From assembly GCA_019009955.1 (NCBI GenBank), contig JADPXZ010000007.1, positions 4,287,501 through 4,351,500 of the forward strand: DNA of 64,000 bases. Direction: 5' to 3'. This DNA is from Riptortus pedestris (lineage: Eukaryota; Arthropoda; Insecta; Hemiptera; Alydidae). Positions 20,360-32,028 of this stretch are shown here, piece by piece; the stretch's first letter is position 1; every line of letters starts with the position of its first letter. The notes beneath the pieces were generated by a model. It was not told where the DNA came from and did no database searches. It worked only from the letters and a program-made list of their open reading frames with translations. A program made the translations under genes and the position numbers.

Positions 20360-21619
20360 GTAACCTCTGTCTGTACATTGATTTTTTTTCACGAAATTTC
20401 ACGATAACTTTTCGCTTCACATGTTATAGACACCATAACTGCATTTTGTTTCTTTTGGTGTCTGTTTGTTTGTTTGTTTGTTTGTTTGTTTGTTTGTTAC
20501 CTTTTCACGCATAAACTGCTGAACCGAATTTTATGAAACTTGGTATGTATATTACTACTAACCCAACTTAGACTTTAGGCTATATTAATATCCTCTGAGA
20601 CGAACAGGAGTGGGGGTTATAAGTGAAGCCAGAAATTAAAATTAGCGATATTTCGATTCCTATTGGTTTTTTTTCGGCAAAATATGCACATAACAAAAGT
20701 TGTTTATTTTGTTATTTAGAGTAACTTTTGTTATATACACGTTCATCGTATACCGAGTTATAAACGAGATAATACGCTAAAACCTATAGAGAAAGTGAAC
20801 CTATTTTATATGGCACAAAAGAATCAACCAAACTAAAATAAAACTCGGTATGTGTATTAGCACTAACGGCTTTCATTATAACAAGCCATGCCAACATTTC
20901 TAGGGAACGGGCAGGAGTGGGGGTTATAAAGGAAGCCAGAAATTAAAAATAGTGATATTTTGTTTCTTATTGGTTTTTCGGCATATATGAACATAACAAA
21001 AGTTATTTGTTTTGTTATTTAGAGTAATTTTTATTACATGCACTTTTGCCGTAGTAACGGAAGTATAAATGAGTTATAACGCTAAAAACCTATAGCGGGA
21101 GTCCACAATTTTATTTGGGCACAAAAGAATTTCAACCGAACTAAAAACCCCAAACCAAAAAACTCGGTATTTTGAATTAGCACTTAAAAATAAAACGCCT
21201 TCCTTTATAATAAGAAGCCATACTATTTCTTAAGGGACGGGCAGGAGTAGGAGTTAGTAGAAAGGGGTAAGCCTGAAATTAAAATAGTGATTTCCTATTG
21301 GGTTTTCGGCAAATATGCAAATAACAATAGTTGTTACTTTGTTATTTAGAGAAATTTTCTTCAACACTTCTTTTCAATATGAACTACCAGGTACCTCAAA
21401 TGAAAAAATTTATTCAAATGTATGTCAATTTTTCTCATTAATAATTCTAATCTATGCATAATGCACAGGATACGGGAAATATGACAATATGCAGAACAGC
21501 GAAGTCTTGCACTGACGGGTAAACGTCATAATATTGTACAAAGTAAAGCCTTGCCAAAAATATACCACCACATTCAGCCCCAATTGAATTCCCGAGCGAA
21601 GACCGGGTATCTCAGCTAG
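20355..21619 (+). mobile_element. Helitron-like element, full copy
   Basis: AAATTGTAACCTCTGTCTGT at the 5' side, (GTTT)n near 20465-20500, internal blocks, the 3' block with GACGGGTAAACGTCATAATA, and CTAG at 21616-21619. From about 21050 onward it has many extra bases compared with the other copies (for example AACTAAAAACCCCAAACC), suggesting local sequence error. Confidence 0.78.
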
Positions 21620-21666
21620 TATATATATAAAACGCTAACTCTAATCCCGTGCATATATATTTTCAG

Positions 21667-21847
21667 ATCGTACAAGGAAGGCCGAGCTAAGCAGTTAGCC
21701 GTGAAGGAAGCCCTCCGCCCTCTCCTTCCCCTGCTCGGGCTAATGGTGCTATCCCTCGGCTGGGCCGTACAATCACCGACGGACATTGTAGCAATACACC
21801 CACGTGCTTATATGCTCATGACTGGAACTATATTCTCTAATATAACC
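21667..21847 (+). CDS. EPT1-like ethanolaminephosphotransferase, exon
   Basis: Acceptor CATATATATTTTCAG, donor GTAAAT at 21848. The first base completes the Arg codon. The exon reads RSYKEGRAKQLAVKEALRPL, LPLLGLMVLSLGWAVQSPTD and IVAIHPRAYMLMTGTIFSNIT, ending in phase 0. The cytosolic SYK stretch, a hydrophobic segment containing GWAVQSP, the (I/V)xxxHPR motif and the TGTxFxNxT motif run in family order. No frame lesions. The flanking Helitron-like copies lie within 50 bp on both sides. Confidence 0.96.
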
Positions 21848-21876
21848 GTAAATATATACACACATATATATATATA

Positions 21877-22930
21877 TAAAATTGTAAACCTCTGTCTGTA
21901 CATTGATTTTTTTCTCGCGAAATTTTCACGATAACTTTTCGTTTCACATATCATAGACACCCATAACTGCAATTTTGTTTCTTTCGTGTATTTTTGTTTA
22001 TTATGTTTGTCTGTTTGTTTGTTACCTTTTTCAAGTAAAAATGGCTGAACCGAATTTTATGAAACTTGGTATGCATATTACTACTAAACCATCTTAGACT
22101 TTAGGCTATATTAATATTCTCAAAACAGGAGTGGGGGTTATATGGTGAGGCCTGAAATTAAAAATTGCGATATTTTGTTTCATATTGCTTTTTTCAGCAA
22201 ATATGCATATAACAAAAGTTGTTCATTGTGTTATTTAGAGTAACTTTATATTAGAACGCACTTTTGCCGTATTCATAAGTAATAAATGAGTTTATACGCT
22301 AAAAAACTACTGCGGGAGTCCACAATTTTATTTGGCACAAAAGACTCAAACCGAACTAAACCAAACTCAGTATGTGTATTAAGCACTAACTCCTTCCTTA
22401 TATATAAGCCACACCAACATTTCTAAGGACGGGCAGGAGTGTGGGGTTGTAAGGGAGGCCTGGAATTAACAGTGATATTTCGTTTCCTATTGGTTTTTCG
22501 ACAAACATGCTCATGACAGAAGTTGTTTATATTGTTATTTTAAGTAACTTTTGTTATATTCACTTTTGTCGTATAGAAAAGTAGAAACAAGATATACACT
22601 AAAATCTAAAGCGGGAGCCAACAATTTTGTTGGGCACTAACGAATTCAACTCTCATGGATAAATGAAGTCAAATCTATGTTAATATTTTGTCCTTAATAA
22701 TTCATATCTATGCATAATGCACAGGAGACGGGAAATATGACAATATGCAGGACAGTGAAGTCTTACTTAATTTTTTTATTTAGAAAAATCCACAGCAACA
22801 ACGGGTATAAACACTAAACACTGGGACGGGTAAATGTCATAATATTGTGCAAAGTAAAGCCTTGCCAAAAAAATACCATCACCATTCAGCCTCAAATCAA
22901 TTCCCGGGCGAAGCCGGCTATCTCAGCTAG
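21877..22930 (+). mobile_element. Helitron-like element, full copy
   Basis: AAATTGTAAACCTCTGTCTG at the 5' side, two internal blocks, the 3' block (AATTCATATCTATGCATAATG), the hairpin CCCGGGCGAAGCCGG and CTAG at 22927-22930. It begins only 30 bp after the donor at 21848. Confidence 0.78.
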
Positions 22931-22969
<39 letters not shown>

Positions 22970-22994
22970 TATATATATCGATATATATATATAA

Positions 22995-23312
22995 TTAAAT
23001 TATTATGCGTCGGATTGAAAAATTGTATATAACCAATCTTATTGCAAATTAAATTTCCTATAAATATTGTTATATACATTTATTCTCTATCTTGAATATT
23101 AACCGAGATATTTGCATTTTTTAGTTTTCATCCTTGAGCAAAGCCCCACTCCTGCTCATGTCACATAAACAATACTCTGTTATATAATAAACCGCATTAT
23201 TTCAAGCTTAAATACCAAATATTGTTTTCAAGAGACCTTTATTACACGAGATACTATATATAGGTAGTTTGCGATAAAATTAATATGTTATATTCTGATA
23301 TGTTGGAGTAAT
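22995..23312 (+). repeat. Core-B repeat with downstream tail
   Basis: TATGCGTCGGATTGAAAAATTG, AACCAATCTTATTGCAAATT, TTATTCTCTATCTTGAATAT and TAACCGAGATATTTGC make up core B. The tail family follows (AAAGCCCCACTCCTGCTC, ATAATAAACCGCATTATT). Confidence 0.85.
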
Positions 23313-23314
23313 TG

Positions 23315-23930
23315 TATTTTTCTGTAATCGTTGAATAATGGTAACATTGCTAAACTGAAATGAGTGAAGAAAGTGAAACATTTTGCAATAGAGTGAAGAA
23401 AGTAATCACTTTGTTCACAAGTGAAGAAAGTGAATTGCCTTCTTAATTAGTAATAAGTATAAATTAAAAAATAATTTGAAGTTGGAAATTAAATGCTTTT
23501 AAATGTTTCTTAACATTGTAATAATTTTATTTCAACAAAATAAATTGAAATGTGATATGAATTATTGGTGGAAATAATCGATATATTTTAAAATTTAAAT
23601 ATAATAATAATTACCTTCCTTGTTTATGAACCTGTGTGCACTTTGTTTATAACTGCACTACTTGACCAATTCATCTACTGAGTTGTTTTATAACTATGCT
23701 TATAACCTGCCAACTAAACCTATGCTTATTAACCTACCAACAACATACCATAATCTTGACAACATCCTAATTTTGTTCCTATTCTGCTTAGATCTGATCA
23801 TGTATTCCACGATTACAGAAAAAATTTAATATTACACTTCGTGACGAAAAGTAGAAATTTACAACTCTCGTCAAATTATCCAGAACTCGCTTCGCTCGTG
23901 TGGCTAAAACGTTTTTCAGCTCGGAGATAT
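23315..23930 (-). mobile_element. MITE-like repeat, family G, inverted copy
   Basis: Reverse complement of 7320-7930: TTTTCTGTAATCGTTGAATA, GAGTGAAGAAAGTGAAACAT, and at the far end ACTTCGTGACGAAAAGTAG. The terminal hairpin is missing. Confidence 0.7.
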
Positions 23931-24040
23931 TTTTGCGTTTTTCTTTCACTTAAGGTGTCGCACAAGGTGAATACCTCAGACCTCATACTATTTTAGCTGT
24001 TAATTCCATATATCTCCGTTGTTATGAGTTGCTAATTACT
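23931..24040 (-). repeat. Core-A spacer fragment
   Basis: GGAGATATTTTTGCGTTTTTC..., CTCAGACCTCATACTATTTT and ATATATCTCCGTTGTTATGA match the spacer and start of the core-A repeat. It lies just upstream of the splice acceptor at 24058. Confidence 0.6.
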
Positions 24041-24058
24041 ATTTCTCGTTGATTGCAG

Positions 24059-24239
24059 TGTAGATTGGTAGTATCGCAGATGTCAGCTAGCCGCTGTGCC
24101 GCTTGGAACCTGCTCATCAATGCCGAGGCGATAGCTTGCCTGATATCGCTGCTCCTTCCTTCGCTCGAGGTGGTCTCCCTCTATGCATTGTGGCTGTTCT
24201 CCACCTATGCCCATATACAACTTATGGAGCCATGTGTCC
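24059..24239 (+). CDS. EPT1-like ethanolaminephosphotransferase, exon (last one seen)
   Basis: Acceptor CGTTGATTGCAG, donor GTAAGT at 24240. Phase 0 entry gives CRLVVSQMSASRCAAWNLLI, NAEAIACLISLLLPSLEVVS and LYALWLFSTYAHIQLMEPCV plus one base. CxLxVxQMSxxRC and the closing YAHIQ match the last membrane segments of EPT1. If the donor were not used, the frame would stop two codons later (VRK, stop), some 30-40 residues short of the family, so splicing to a further exon is expected. That exon should carry the QLxxHFxIYxFSL-type tail and, in vertebrates, the selenocysteine. I could not find it in the remaining 39 kb. Confidence 0.93.
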
Positions 24240-24267
24240 GTAAGTAGAAATTATATATATACTTCAA

Positions 24268-24307
<40 letters not shown>

Positions 24308-24387
24308 GTATATATATAGTAATTGTGGATGAAGTGGAGGGGGAGAGGGAGGCAGAGAGAGTGATAGAAGGCAAGAGGGATCCCCCC

Positions 24388-24881
24388 ACCCCCCCCCCCC
24401 CCCACCCCCCCCCCCCCCCACCCCCCCCCCCCCCCACCCCCCCCCCCCCCCACCCCCCCCCCCCCCCACCCCCCCCCCCCCCCACCCCCCCCCCCCCCCA
24501 CCCCCCCCCCCCCCCACCCCCCCCCCCCCCCACCCCCCCCCCCCCCCACCCCCCCCCCCCCCCACCCCCCCCCCCCCCCACCCCCCCCCCCCCCCACCCC
24601 CCCCCCCCCCCACCCCCCCCCCCCCCCACCCCCCCCCCCCCCCACCCCCCCCCCCCCCCACCCCCCCCCCCCCCCACCCCCCCCCCCCCCCACCCCCCCC
24701 CCCCCCCACCCCCCCCCCCCCCCACCCCCCCCCCCCCCCACCCCCCCCCCCCCCCACCCCCCCCCCCCCCCACCCCCCCCCCCCCCCACCCCCCCCCCCC
24801 CCCACCCCCCCCCCCCCCCACCCCCCCCCCCCCCCACCCCCCCCCCCCCCCACCCCCCCCCCCCCCCACCCCCCCCCCCCA
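24388..24881 (+). repeat. Perfect A(C)15 minisatellite, 16 bp period
   Basis: One A followed by fifteen C, with A at 24388, 24404, 24420 and so on to 24868: 31 A residues at an exact 16 bp spacing with no substitution. The last interval is shortened to 13. The minus strand has runs of 15 G. The Gly-rich and Pro/His-rich frames across it are artefacts. It begins about 150 bp after the last recognised exon. Confidence 0.97.
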
Positions 24882-24904
24882 GAAAAACAGGAACAGAAAA
24901 TGCT

Positions 24905-25545
24905 AATATATAGCGAATTTTTATTTTTGGCTTCTCTTTATAAACCCTTCACTCCCGTTCGAACCTTATAAAATTTTTATATAGCTTATAATCGTTTTTT
25001 TTTAAGAATTATTGCTTAATTCCACCATGCCGAGCGAGATTTGATTAATGTTCGGGTTCAATCGTTGGTGCCAAATACAATTGTTGATTACTGATTTATT
25101 TTTCATCTGTATATATTGTTTATACTTGGGTATACGACAAAAAGTGAATATAACAAAAAAGTTACTCTAAATAAACAAAAAGATAAACAAACTTTTATTG
25201 TATAGGCATATTTGACGTTTTAAAACAAATTAGGAAACGAAAATATTTGTATTTTTAATTTCAGGCTTCCTCTTATAAACCCCACTCCTGTTCGTCTCAG
25301 GGAATAGTTTATATAGGCCTACCTAAAGTTTAAGTTTGGTTAGTAGTAATTATACATACCCAAGTTTCATAAAAAATTCGTTTTTCAGCGTTTATCGCAG
25401 TGAAAAAGGTAAACAAACAAACACGAAAGAAGACAAAATGCAGTTAGTTATGGTTGGTCTATGGGAAATGTGATGAACGAAAATTTTATCACGTGAAAAT
25501 TCGCCGAAAAAAAATAAATCAAATGTACAGGAAGTGGTTACAATT
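24905..25545 (-). mobile_element. Helitron-like element, degraded or error-rich copy
   Basis: Minus-strand internal and 5' blocks are recognisable (AGCGAATTTTTATTTTTGGC, ATTTCAGGCTTCCTCTTATA, GTTACAATTTTATATATATA at the 5' end), with frequent one-base insertions. No 3' hairpin: it abuts the poly-C tract. Confidence 0.65.
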
Positions 25546-25699
25546 TTATATATATATATATATACTATATATATATATAAATATATATATATTATCTATA
25601 TATTATATTTATACACCAAACACACATACACACCACACACTCACACACACACCACACACACACATCGGTTAACAGCTGATATTGGACCAAGTGTTGTGA

Positions 25700-27060
25700 T
25701 GGGGGGGTGATTTTAAAAATTCTAAATATCTCCGTTACTTATACATCGAAAATTGGAAAAAGTGTATAGAATCAATCTTATTTGGGGTAAAATGTTAACA
25801 TTTCCTATAAATATTGTTCCTTACATTTTATTCTCTATCTTGAATATTAGAGAGAGATTATTTGCATTTTTTGTTTATAGTCCGTACAATCTAATAAAAA
25901 ACTTGGCTCGCTTCAAAACAACTTTTTTCTCCTATAATTTCCAAATATCTCCGTTATTATGCGGTCGGCGGGATCGAAAAAAATTGTTATAGAATTAATC
26001 TTATTGCAAATTAAATTTACTATAAATATTGTTTATATACGTTTATTCTCTATCTTGATTATTAGCCCCGGAGATCCCGGTATATTTGCATTTTTTCAGT
26101 TTTCATCCCTCTTGAGCAAGCCCCCACTCCTGCGTCGTGTCAAATCATAAACAATACTTCCTGTATATAATATTAAACCATTCATTATTCCAAGCTTAAT
26201 GCCAAATATCGTTTTCGATGAGGACCTTTTATTATACGGAAGATACATGCAAATATGTTGTGGTGATTGAGATACAAATTATTCTGCTTCATTACATTTA
26301 ATTTACAGTACTAGATATTACTAAATAGTTTGGAATTCAGATATGAACCTATACTAAATAGTTTGGAAATTCAGATGTGTGAAGTTGGCTGAGTAAACAA
26401 AAAAGCTCAGCCCTCGACTTCTAAGGAGTTGAATAATAGTTAGAGAAAATTTTCTAGACCAGAAAGATGAACCTTTACTCAAATATATCAGGATATAACA
26501 TTATTTAATTTTATTGTCAAAGTATTTTATATATCTTAGTTAATGTTAATTGATAATGAATAATTTTTTTTAATCTCCATCAATCAAAATTTAAGTATAG
26601 TCCAAAAACACAAGGAGGGGCGAGATCTATCACCAGAAACTTAATTTGCATAGGTATCTCGTTATAATAAGTAGGTCTCTCGAAAACAAATATTTTGGGT
26701 ATTTATTATTATTAATTATTATTATTTTTAAGCTTGTGGAAATGGAATTAATGAGGTTTTTATTATATAACAGAGTATTGTTTATGTGGACACGAGCTGG
26801 AGGAGTGGGGCGGGCTTCTTCTTTATGCTCGAGGATATGAATGACTGAAAAACTGAAAAAAATGCAAATATATCTCGGCTAATATTCAAGGATAAATAAA
26901 AAGGAATAAATGTATATAACAATATCTTATTGAGGAAATTTTAAAAAAATTTTAATTTGTAATAAATGATTGGTATATTACATTTTTTCGATCCGACGTA
27001 TATAGTAATAACGGAGCGGATATTCGAAAAATCCTCCCCTCTAAACCCCCCTCCCACTGG
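25700..27060 (+). repeat. Core-B repeats in both orientations, error-rich
   Basis: Plus-strand cores start near 25725 and 25945 (ATATCTCCGTTATTATGCGG), followed by the tail family (AGCAAGCCCCCACTCCTGCG, ACGGAAGATACATGCAAATA). A minus-strand core with its tail lies at 26750-27060. About 26280-26750 is AT-rich sequence belonging partly to the tail family. Confidence 0.7.
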
Positions 27061-27278
27061 TCGACGATTTGCAGCCATTAAACAAACTTGATATACCTTT
27101 TTACCATATAAAGAAGGAAGAAAAGATTTCTTTTTTAAATAAAAAAGTTTAAATATCGAGTTTTGTAATAATCAAACAAAAATTTGCGTCCCCCTCCCGC
27201 CCTTAGAGCCCCGCGTTAACAGACACACACACACACACCTATTATATATTTTATATATAGTTATATATATATTATATA

Positions 27279-27307
<29 letters not shown>

Positions 27308-27310
<3 letters not shown>

Positions 27311-28303
27311 ATAATTTGTAAACCTCGGTCTGTTACATTGATTTTTTTTCGCGCGAAAATTTCCACGATAACTTTTCGTTTGTTTCAAGTCAATAGGACT
27401 ACACCATAACTGCATTTTGTTTCATTTGGTGTCTGGATTTATTTGTTTGTTTGTTTTATAGCCTTTCAAATACGCTCATATAAACGGCTGAACCGAATTT
27501 TATGAAAACCTTTAGGTATGTATATGTATATTATACTAACCAAAACTTTGACTTTAGGTAGGATATTATATTTCATTATTCCTCTATTGACCACGAGCAG
27601 GACGTTGCGGGGTGATTATTAAGGGAAAGCCCTGAAATTTTTAATTAATTTAAAAAATAGCGATTATTTTCGTTTTCCTATATGCATTTTTGGCAATTAT
27701 GCACATAACAAAAGTTTATTTTATCTTTTGTTATTATTTGGGATTAACTTCTGTTAATATACATTTCTTTAGTCTTATACCGATACTATAATGGCGTTTA
27801 TTGATACGCTAAAAAAAAAAAAATTATATACGCGGGGTTTGTCAAAACATATTTTATAAGAGAAGCCTAAAATAATAAAATTCGCTATATATTATGATTT
27901 TCTGTCCGGTTTTCAGTCATGTTGGTCCTCAGGGGAAAAGGACGTTTAATCCGAACATATCTTTGGTCGGGCAGAAAGCAGAATTACTTTCTTAGGATTT
28001 ATAAATCTATGAAATGAAAACAACTGCCATGCACTGCGAGACGGGCAAATATAAAAATATTGTGGTGGACCAGTCAAAACCTTTCATAAACAAATACTTT
28101 TTATTATGAAATCAAATCAACTAGGCCACGAAGGATATATGATACATCTGAAAAGAAAATGTGAATTAAAAATATTGTAGAATAGACTAGAAAGTAGCGA
28201 AGAATAATGTAAAAAGCTTTTCCAAAAAAAAAAAAAATTACCATCATCATTAAATCTCAATATGAATTTCCCGAGCTGCGAAGCAGGCAGGTACCTTAGC
28301 TAG
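27308..28303 (+). mobile_element. Helitron-like element, error-rich copy
   Basis: 5' AATTTGTAAACCTCGGTCTG, (GTTT)n near 27440, one internal block, a degraded 3' hairpin (CCGAGCTGCGAAGCAGGC) and CTAG at 28300-28303. Confidence 0.65.
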
Positions 28304-28815
28304 GTATCTTTGTTAAAAGACAAAAATGAATATGACGAAATCTACAATTTACTCGCCCTCTAAAATAACAAAAATATAAAAAATTTTGTTATGTTTCATT
28401 TATTTGCCGAAGAAAAATAAAAAAAAGAAGAAAAAAAAAAAAAAAAAAAAAACAAATAGGAAACGAATTTATCGATATTTTTTTAATTATTTTTAATTTC
28501 TGGCTTCCCTTATAAACCCAACTCCTGTTCGCCTTCAGAGGGAAAATCTGAGAAAATTAAAGAAATTAATTTTATAGCCTAAAAGTCTAAGTTGGTGTGC
28601 TGTTCAGTAGGCAGTTAGTAGTATCTTTTACATGCCATGTCAAGTTTCATTATAATTTTCGCGTCCTGTGTCAGCAGTTTTTTTAAGCGTTGAAAAGGTA
28701 ACTAAATATATAAAAACAAATAAACAAAACAGACACCAAAGAAACCAATATACAGCAGTTATCGGTGTTTGGGTCTTATCGACATGGTGAAACGAAAAAG
28801 TTATCGTGAAATTAA
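28304..28815 (-). mobile_element. Helitron-like element, 5' half, inverted
   Basis: Minus-strand block and 5' region (GGCTTCCCTTATAAACCCA, GTGAAACGAAAAAGTTATCG). The outermost 5' end and the 3' end are missing. It contains a poly-A stretch at 28430-28452. Confidence 0.6.
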
Positions 28816-29279
28816 TTATTTAATAAGAAATAATTCTCTCATGTTATCCAGTGGAATTAATCGAATACAATCGATTGGGATTATTAGTTTTTGCCCTAAT
28901 TTCAAACCCATGGGATTTTAGCATTTTGTACCTGTTTTTTTTTCTCCTTCATTTCATTTTTTTTATTTGAAATAAATTGTATTATAATTACATTCTCGTT
29001 TATAAATTTCATATCTGATACTATTCTAACGTTAGGAAAGTTAATGAACGAAAACTTTACAAAGTCAGACACAGGCCGCCAGGGGGTCACTCTGCGGTAT
29101 GTATAAACTAAGGCAGATTTCCCCCAGCGTTCAAGTTATTAACAATAGAGATATCTGACCTCACTAAATAACAACTGTAGTGTTAAGGTCGAAAATAGTT
29201 ACTAGTTATGGAAAACGGGCCCCGCCAGAGCTCTCGGAGGGAAAGAAAAGGTCTGTGAACATAGCCTAATGGGTGAACC
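28816..29279. other. Unassigned AT-rich sequence
   Basis: No recognised repeat end and no supported coding. The 62-codon minus-strand frame at 28902-29090 has no family resemblance. Confidence 0.35.
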
Positions 29280-29620
29280 ACCACCACAGATAGACAAATG
29301 CAAATATCTCGTGTTTATTATTCAAGATTAGAGGAAATAAATGTAATACAAAAATATTTATAGGAATTTAATTTGCAAATTTAAGATTGGTTATGTACAA
29401 TTTTTTTTTCGATCCGGACGCATAATAACGGAGATTATTTTCGAATTTTCAAAATATTTCCCCCCCTCTTATAATAAACCTTAAACCCCCTCCCAACTGG
29501 TACGATGTTTCAGCCATTGAAACGAAACTTGATCTTCCTCTTTTACTAATAAAACGACTAAATACCGAGGTATTGGTAACGATTCAAACAAAAATTGCAC
29601 GGACCCCGCTAGTGAGGGGT
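29280..29620 (-). repeat. Core-B repeat, inverted
   Basis: AAATGCAAATATCTCGTG, ATTTATAGGAATTTAATTTGC, GATCCGGACGCATAATAACG: a minus-strand core B with extra bases. Next to it, TGATATATATGATATATATA begins a (TA)n tract. Confidence 0.7.
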
Positions 29621-29634
29621 AACTGATATATATG

Positions 29635-29699
<65 letters not shown>

Positions 29700-29923
29700 A
29701 TTACAATATAATAAAATAAAAAAAACATTTTAAAAACAATCATTTTTATTTTACCTATATACCCTGGTGGGGCTGATTAGGAGGATGACCATCCAAACGG
29801 CGGGTACCCTCAGAAAATCGTGGGGCAGCTTGTTATTTGCAATTTTATTTATATATTAATAAATATATATTTCTACTACTTTATTTATATTATTTTTTTA
29901 TTATATATATATATATATATATA

Positions 29924-30698
29924 CACTCAACCGCAATAAAAACCGGACTCATCTTAGATTTATAGTCTTATGAATTTTGTAAAAATACTTTAATATATAT
30001 GTTTATTTAATGCTTTTTTTTAAATTAAAATAATTGGTTTAATCTATAGGGTTTTATTTAAACATTAATCTGCTCAAAAAAGTTGAATAATTTTTTTATT
30101 TGAATTATTTACACACAAAATGAATTTACAACACCCAAAATAAAAAGAAAGAATAAATTAACATCTTTTAACAAAAAATAATTATTCTTCATTTTTTCCA
30201 TTAATGATGAAGTGGTAGTTAAGGACTATTGTGGCCTTAAGACGACTGGCTGTTTTTTTCGGCAATTGTAAACGTAAGCTGCGGCCTTTCCTCACTCTTA
30301 GTTTGATGAAAGAGCCATTATTCTGCGACCCGTGTTTTTTGAATAGAGAGCACCCTTTTATTCTGGACAAAATAAAAATTAATAAAACAATTAATTAAAG
30401 AAAATCCTCGGCTAATAATTAAAGATGTTTAATTTAAAATGTGCGAAACACAAAACTTACTTTACAGTTTAGAATAGATCAACTTGGACGACAAATAAAT
30501 CTATAATTCTGAGTTTCTTTATCTAATTGTTTACTAATCCTGATGGGATTAGTTCAATGGACTTTAGACTCCTAATTTCTCTCGTTAATAACTAGAATAG
30601 CGACATAAAGGAAAGAAAACACATTGATGTGAAATTAGCTTTTTAATACGACAAAAAATGAAATTAGTGGATCCGGACACTCTTTTTTACGGTTGATG
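29924..30698 (+). mobile_element. Tc1-like MITE, copy 2
   Basis: Left end CACTCAACCGCAATAAAAAC, right end (reverse complement) CATCAACCGTAAAAAAGAGT, flanked by TA. The interior matches the other copies but has many single-base insertions. A 62-codon minus-strand frame (30182-30370) includes KLRVRKGRSLRLQLPKK, the error-altered version of the conserved LRWKAAAYVTLPKRFG stretch. Confidence 0.75.
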
Positions 30699-30849
30699 TA
30701 TATCTTTGAACGGACCGTAGTTCATTTTCGGGTCCATCTCATGATCTAGGATCGAATGGTCATTTGAAAAGAAATGTTTATGTATATATATATTGGGTAT
30801 ATATATATATATTAATATATATATAATAATATATATATTTATATTTGTC

Positions 30850-31200
30850 TCTGTTACCGCTCTAGCTGGGGTCAGACAATTTTGTTTTGATCGTTACCAA
30901 ACTCGATTATTTAGTCGTTTTATGTAAAAAAAGAAAGATCAAGGTCGTTTTAACCGCTGCTGAAATCGGACCTGTGGGGGGGGGGGTTTTTTTTTTGGGT
31001 TTTTTTAGAGGGAAAGCGATTTTAGAAAATTCGAAAATATCTCCGTTTATTTTACGTCGGATACAAAAATTGTACATAACCAATCTTATGGCAAATTAAA
31101 TTTTTATTATAAATATTTGTTATATACATTTATTCTCCTATCTTGAGAATATTATGCCGAGATGAGAATTGCATTTAATTGTAATGTGGGCGGGGAATAA
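30850..31200 (+). repeat. Core-B repeat, error-rich
   Basis: GTCTCTGTTACCGCTCTAGC, TACCAAACTCGATTATTTAG and the core AATATCTCCGTTTATTTTAC to GAATATTATGCCGAGATGAG match the clean copy at 45100-45370 with extra bases. Confidence 0.7.
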
Positions 31201-31885
31201 CGGACCGAGAAGTGTTCAGTGAGGTTTCTCTCCGCCAAAAGCTTTTTTATTTTCGGACTTCTCGGTATGTTGATTTCTCTATTGTATAACTTCACGTGGG
31301 AGGAAATCTGCCTTAAACTTTTTTGTCAATTATTTAAATTATATACGAAACGTATTTCCTGATTTTGGAAATACTATTTCTAATTTATATTTTACTAGTA
31401 CAAAAGCAAAATAACCGTCAAAGTAATTTTTGAACATTTATCTTCAAACCCAACCCGTACTGCGGAGACAGTTAAGAACTTAACGTTGTTAAATACCAGC
31501 GAGTATTTTTATACTCTTTGAACAATAAATGCAGATATAAGTTATACCAGATTTTCTGTGGGATGCATCGTGACAGAGGTATTGCTTATCGAATTTCTTT
31601 AGATTAGTTTTAAACCAAGTCGCTTCTAGTTTAATTCAATATACTAGTCAGTTGTGTTCCATGGTGGTATTTATGGTCGTGCTTCCATAATTTGATTTTA
31701 GTTATAAGGCGGTACAAAAACTGGTGGTGGTGGGCGGGGCGCTATTTGTAGGGGGCGTGGGCCAGCAGGCTGGAGCCTCCTCAGCATTGCCCTCATTCAA
31801 CTGCACTCCCACCCTCTCACTCAATAGCTCGCCCCCTCTCTCTCATATATGGCTGTAAGCGGGCAAATATATTACCAGCTCTTGC
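31201..31885. other. Unassigned sequence between repeats
   Basis: Includes a locally GC-richer stretch around 31720-31800. No splice-bounded open frame or known repeat end was recognised. Confidence 0.35.
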
Positions 31886-31889
31886 AAAT

Positions 31890-31991
31890 AGGGCATTCTC
31901 TCTCTCTCTGCTCCTTCTCTCCCTCTCTCTCTCTCTCGGCATCTCTCTCTCTACTCTCCTCATCTCTCTTCTCCCTCTACTCTTTCTCTCA

Positions 31992-32028
<37 letters not shown>

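Noticed and set aside
24205..24906. Gly-rich and Pro/His-rich open frames of about 200 codons
   Set aside because: Direct translation of the A(C)15 array, equally open in three frames on the minus strand.
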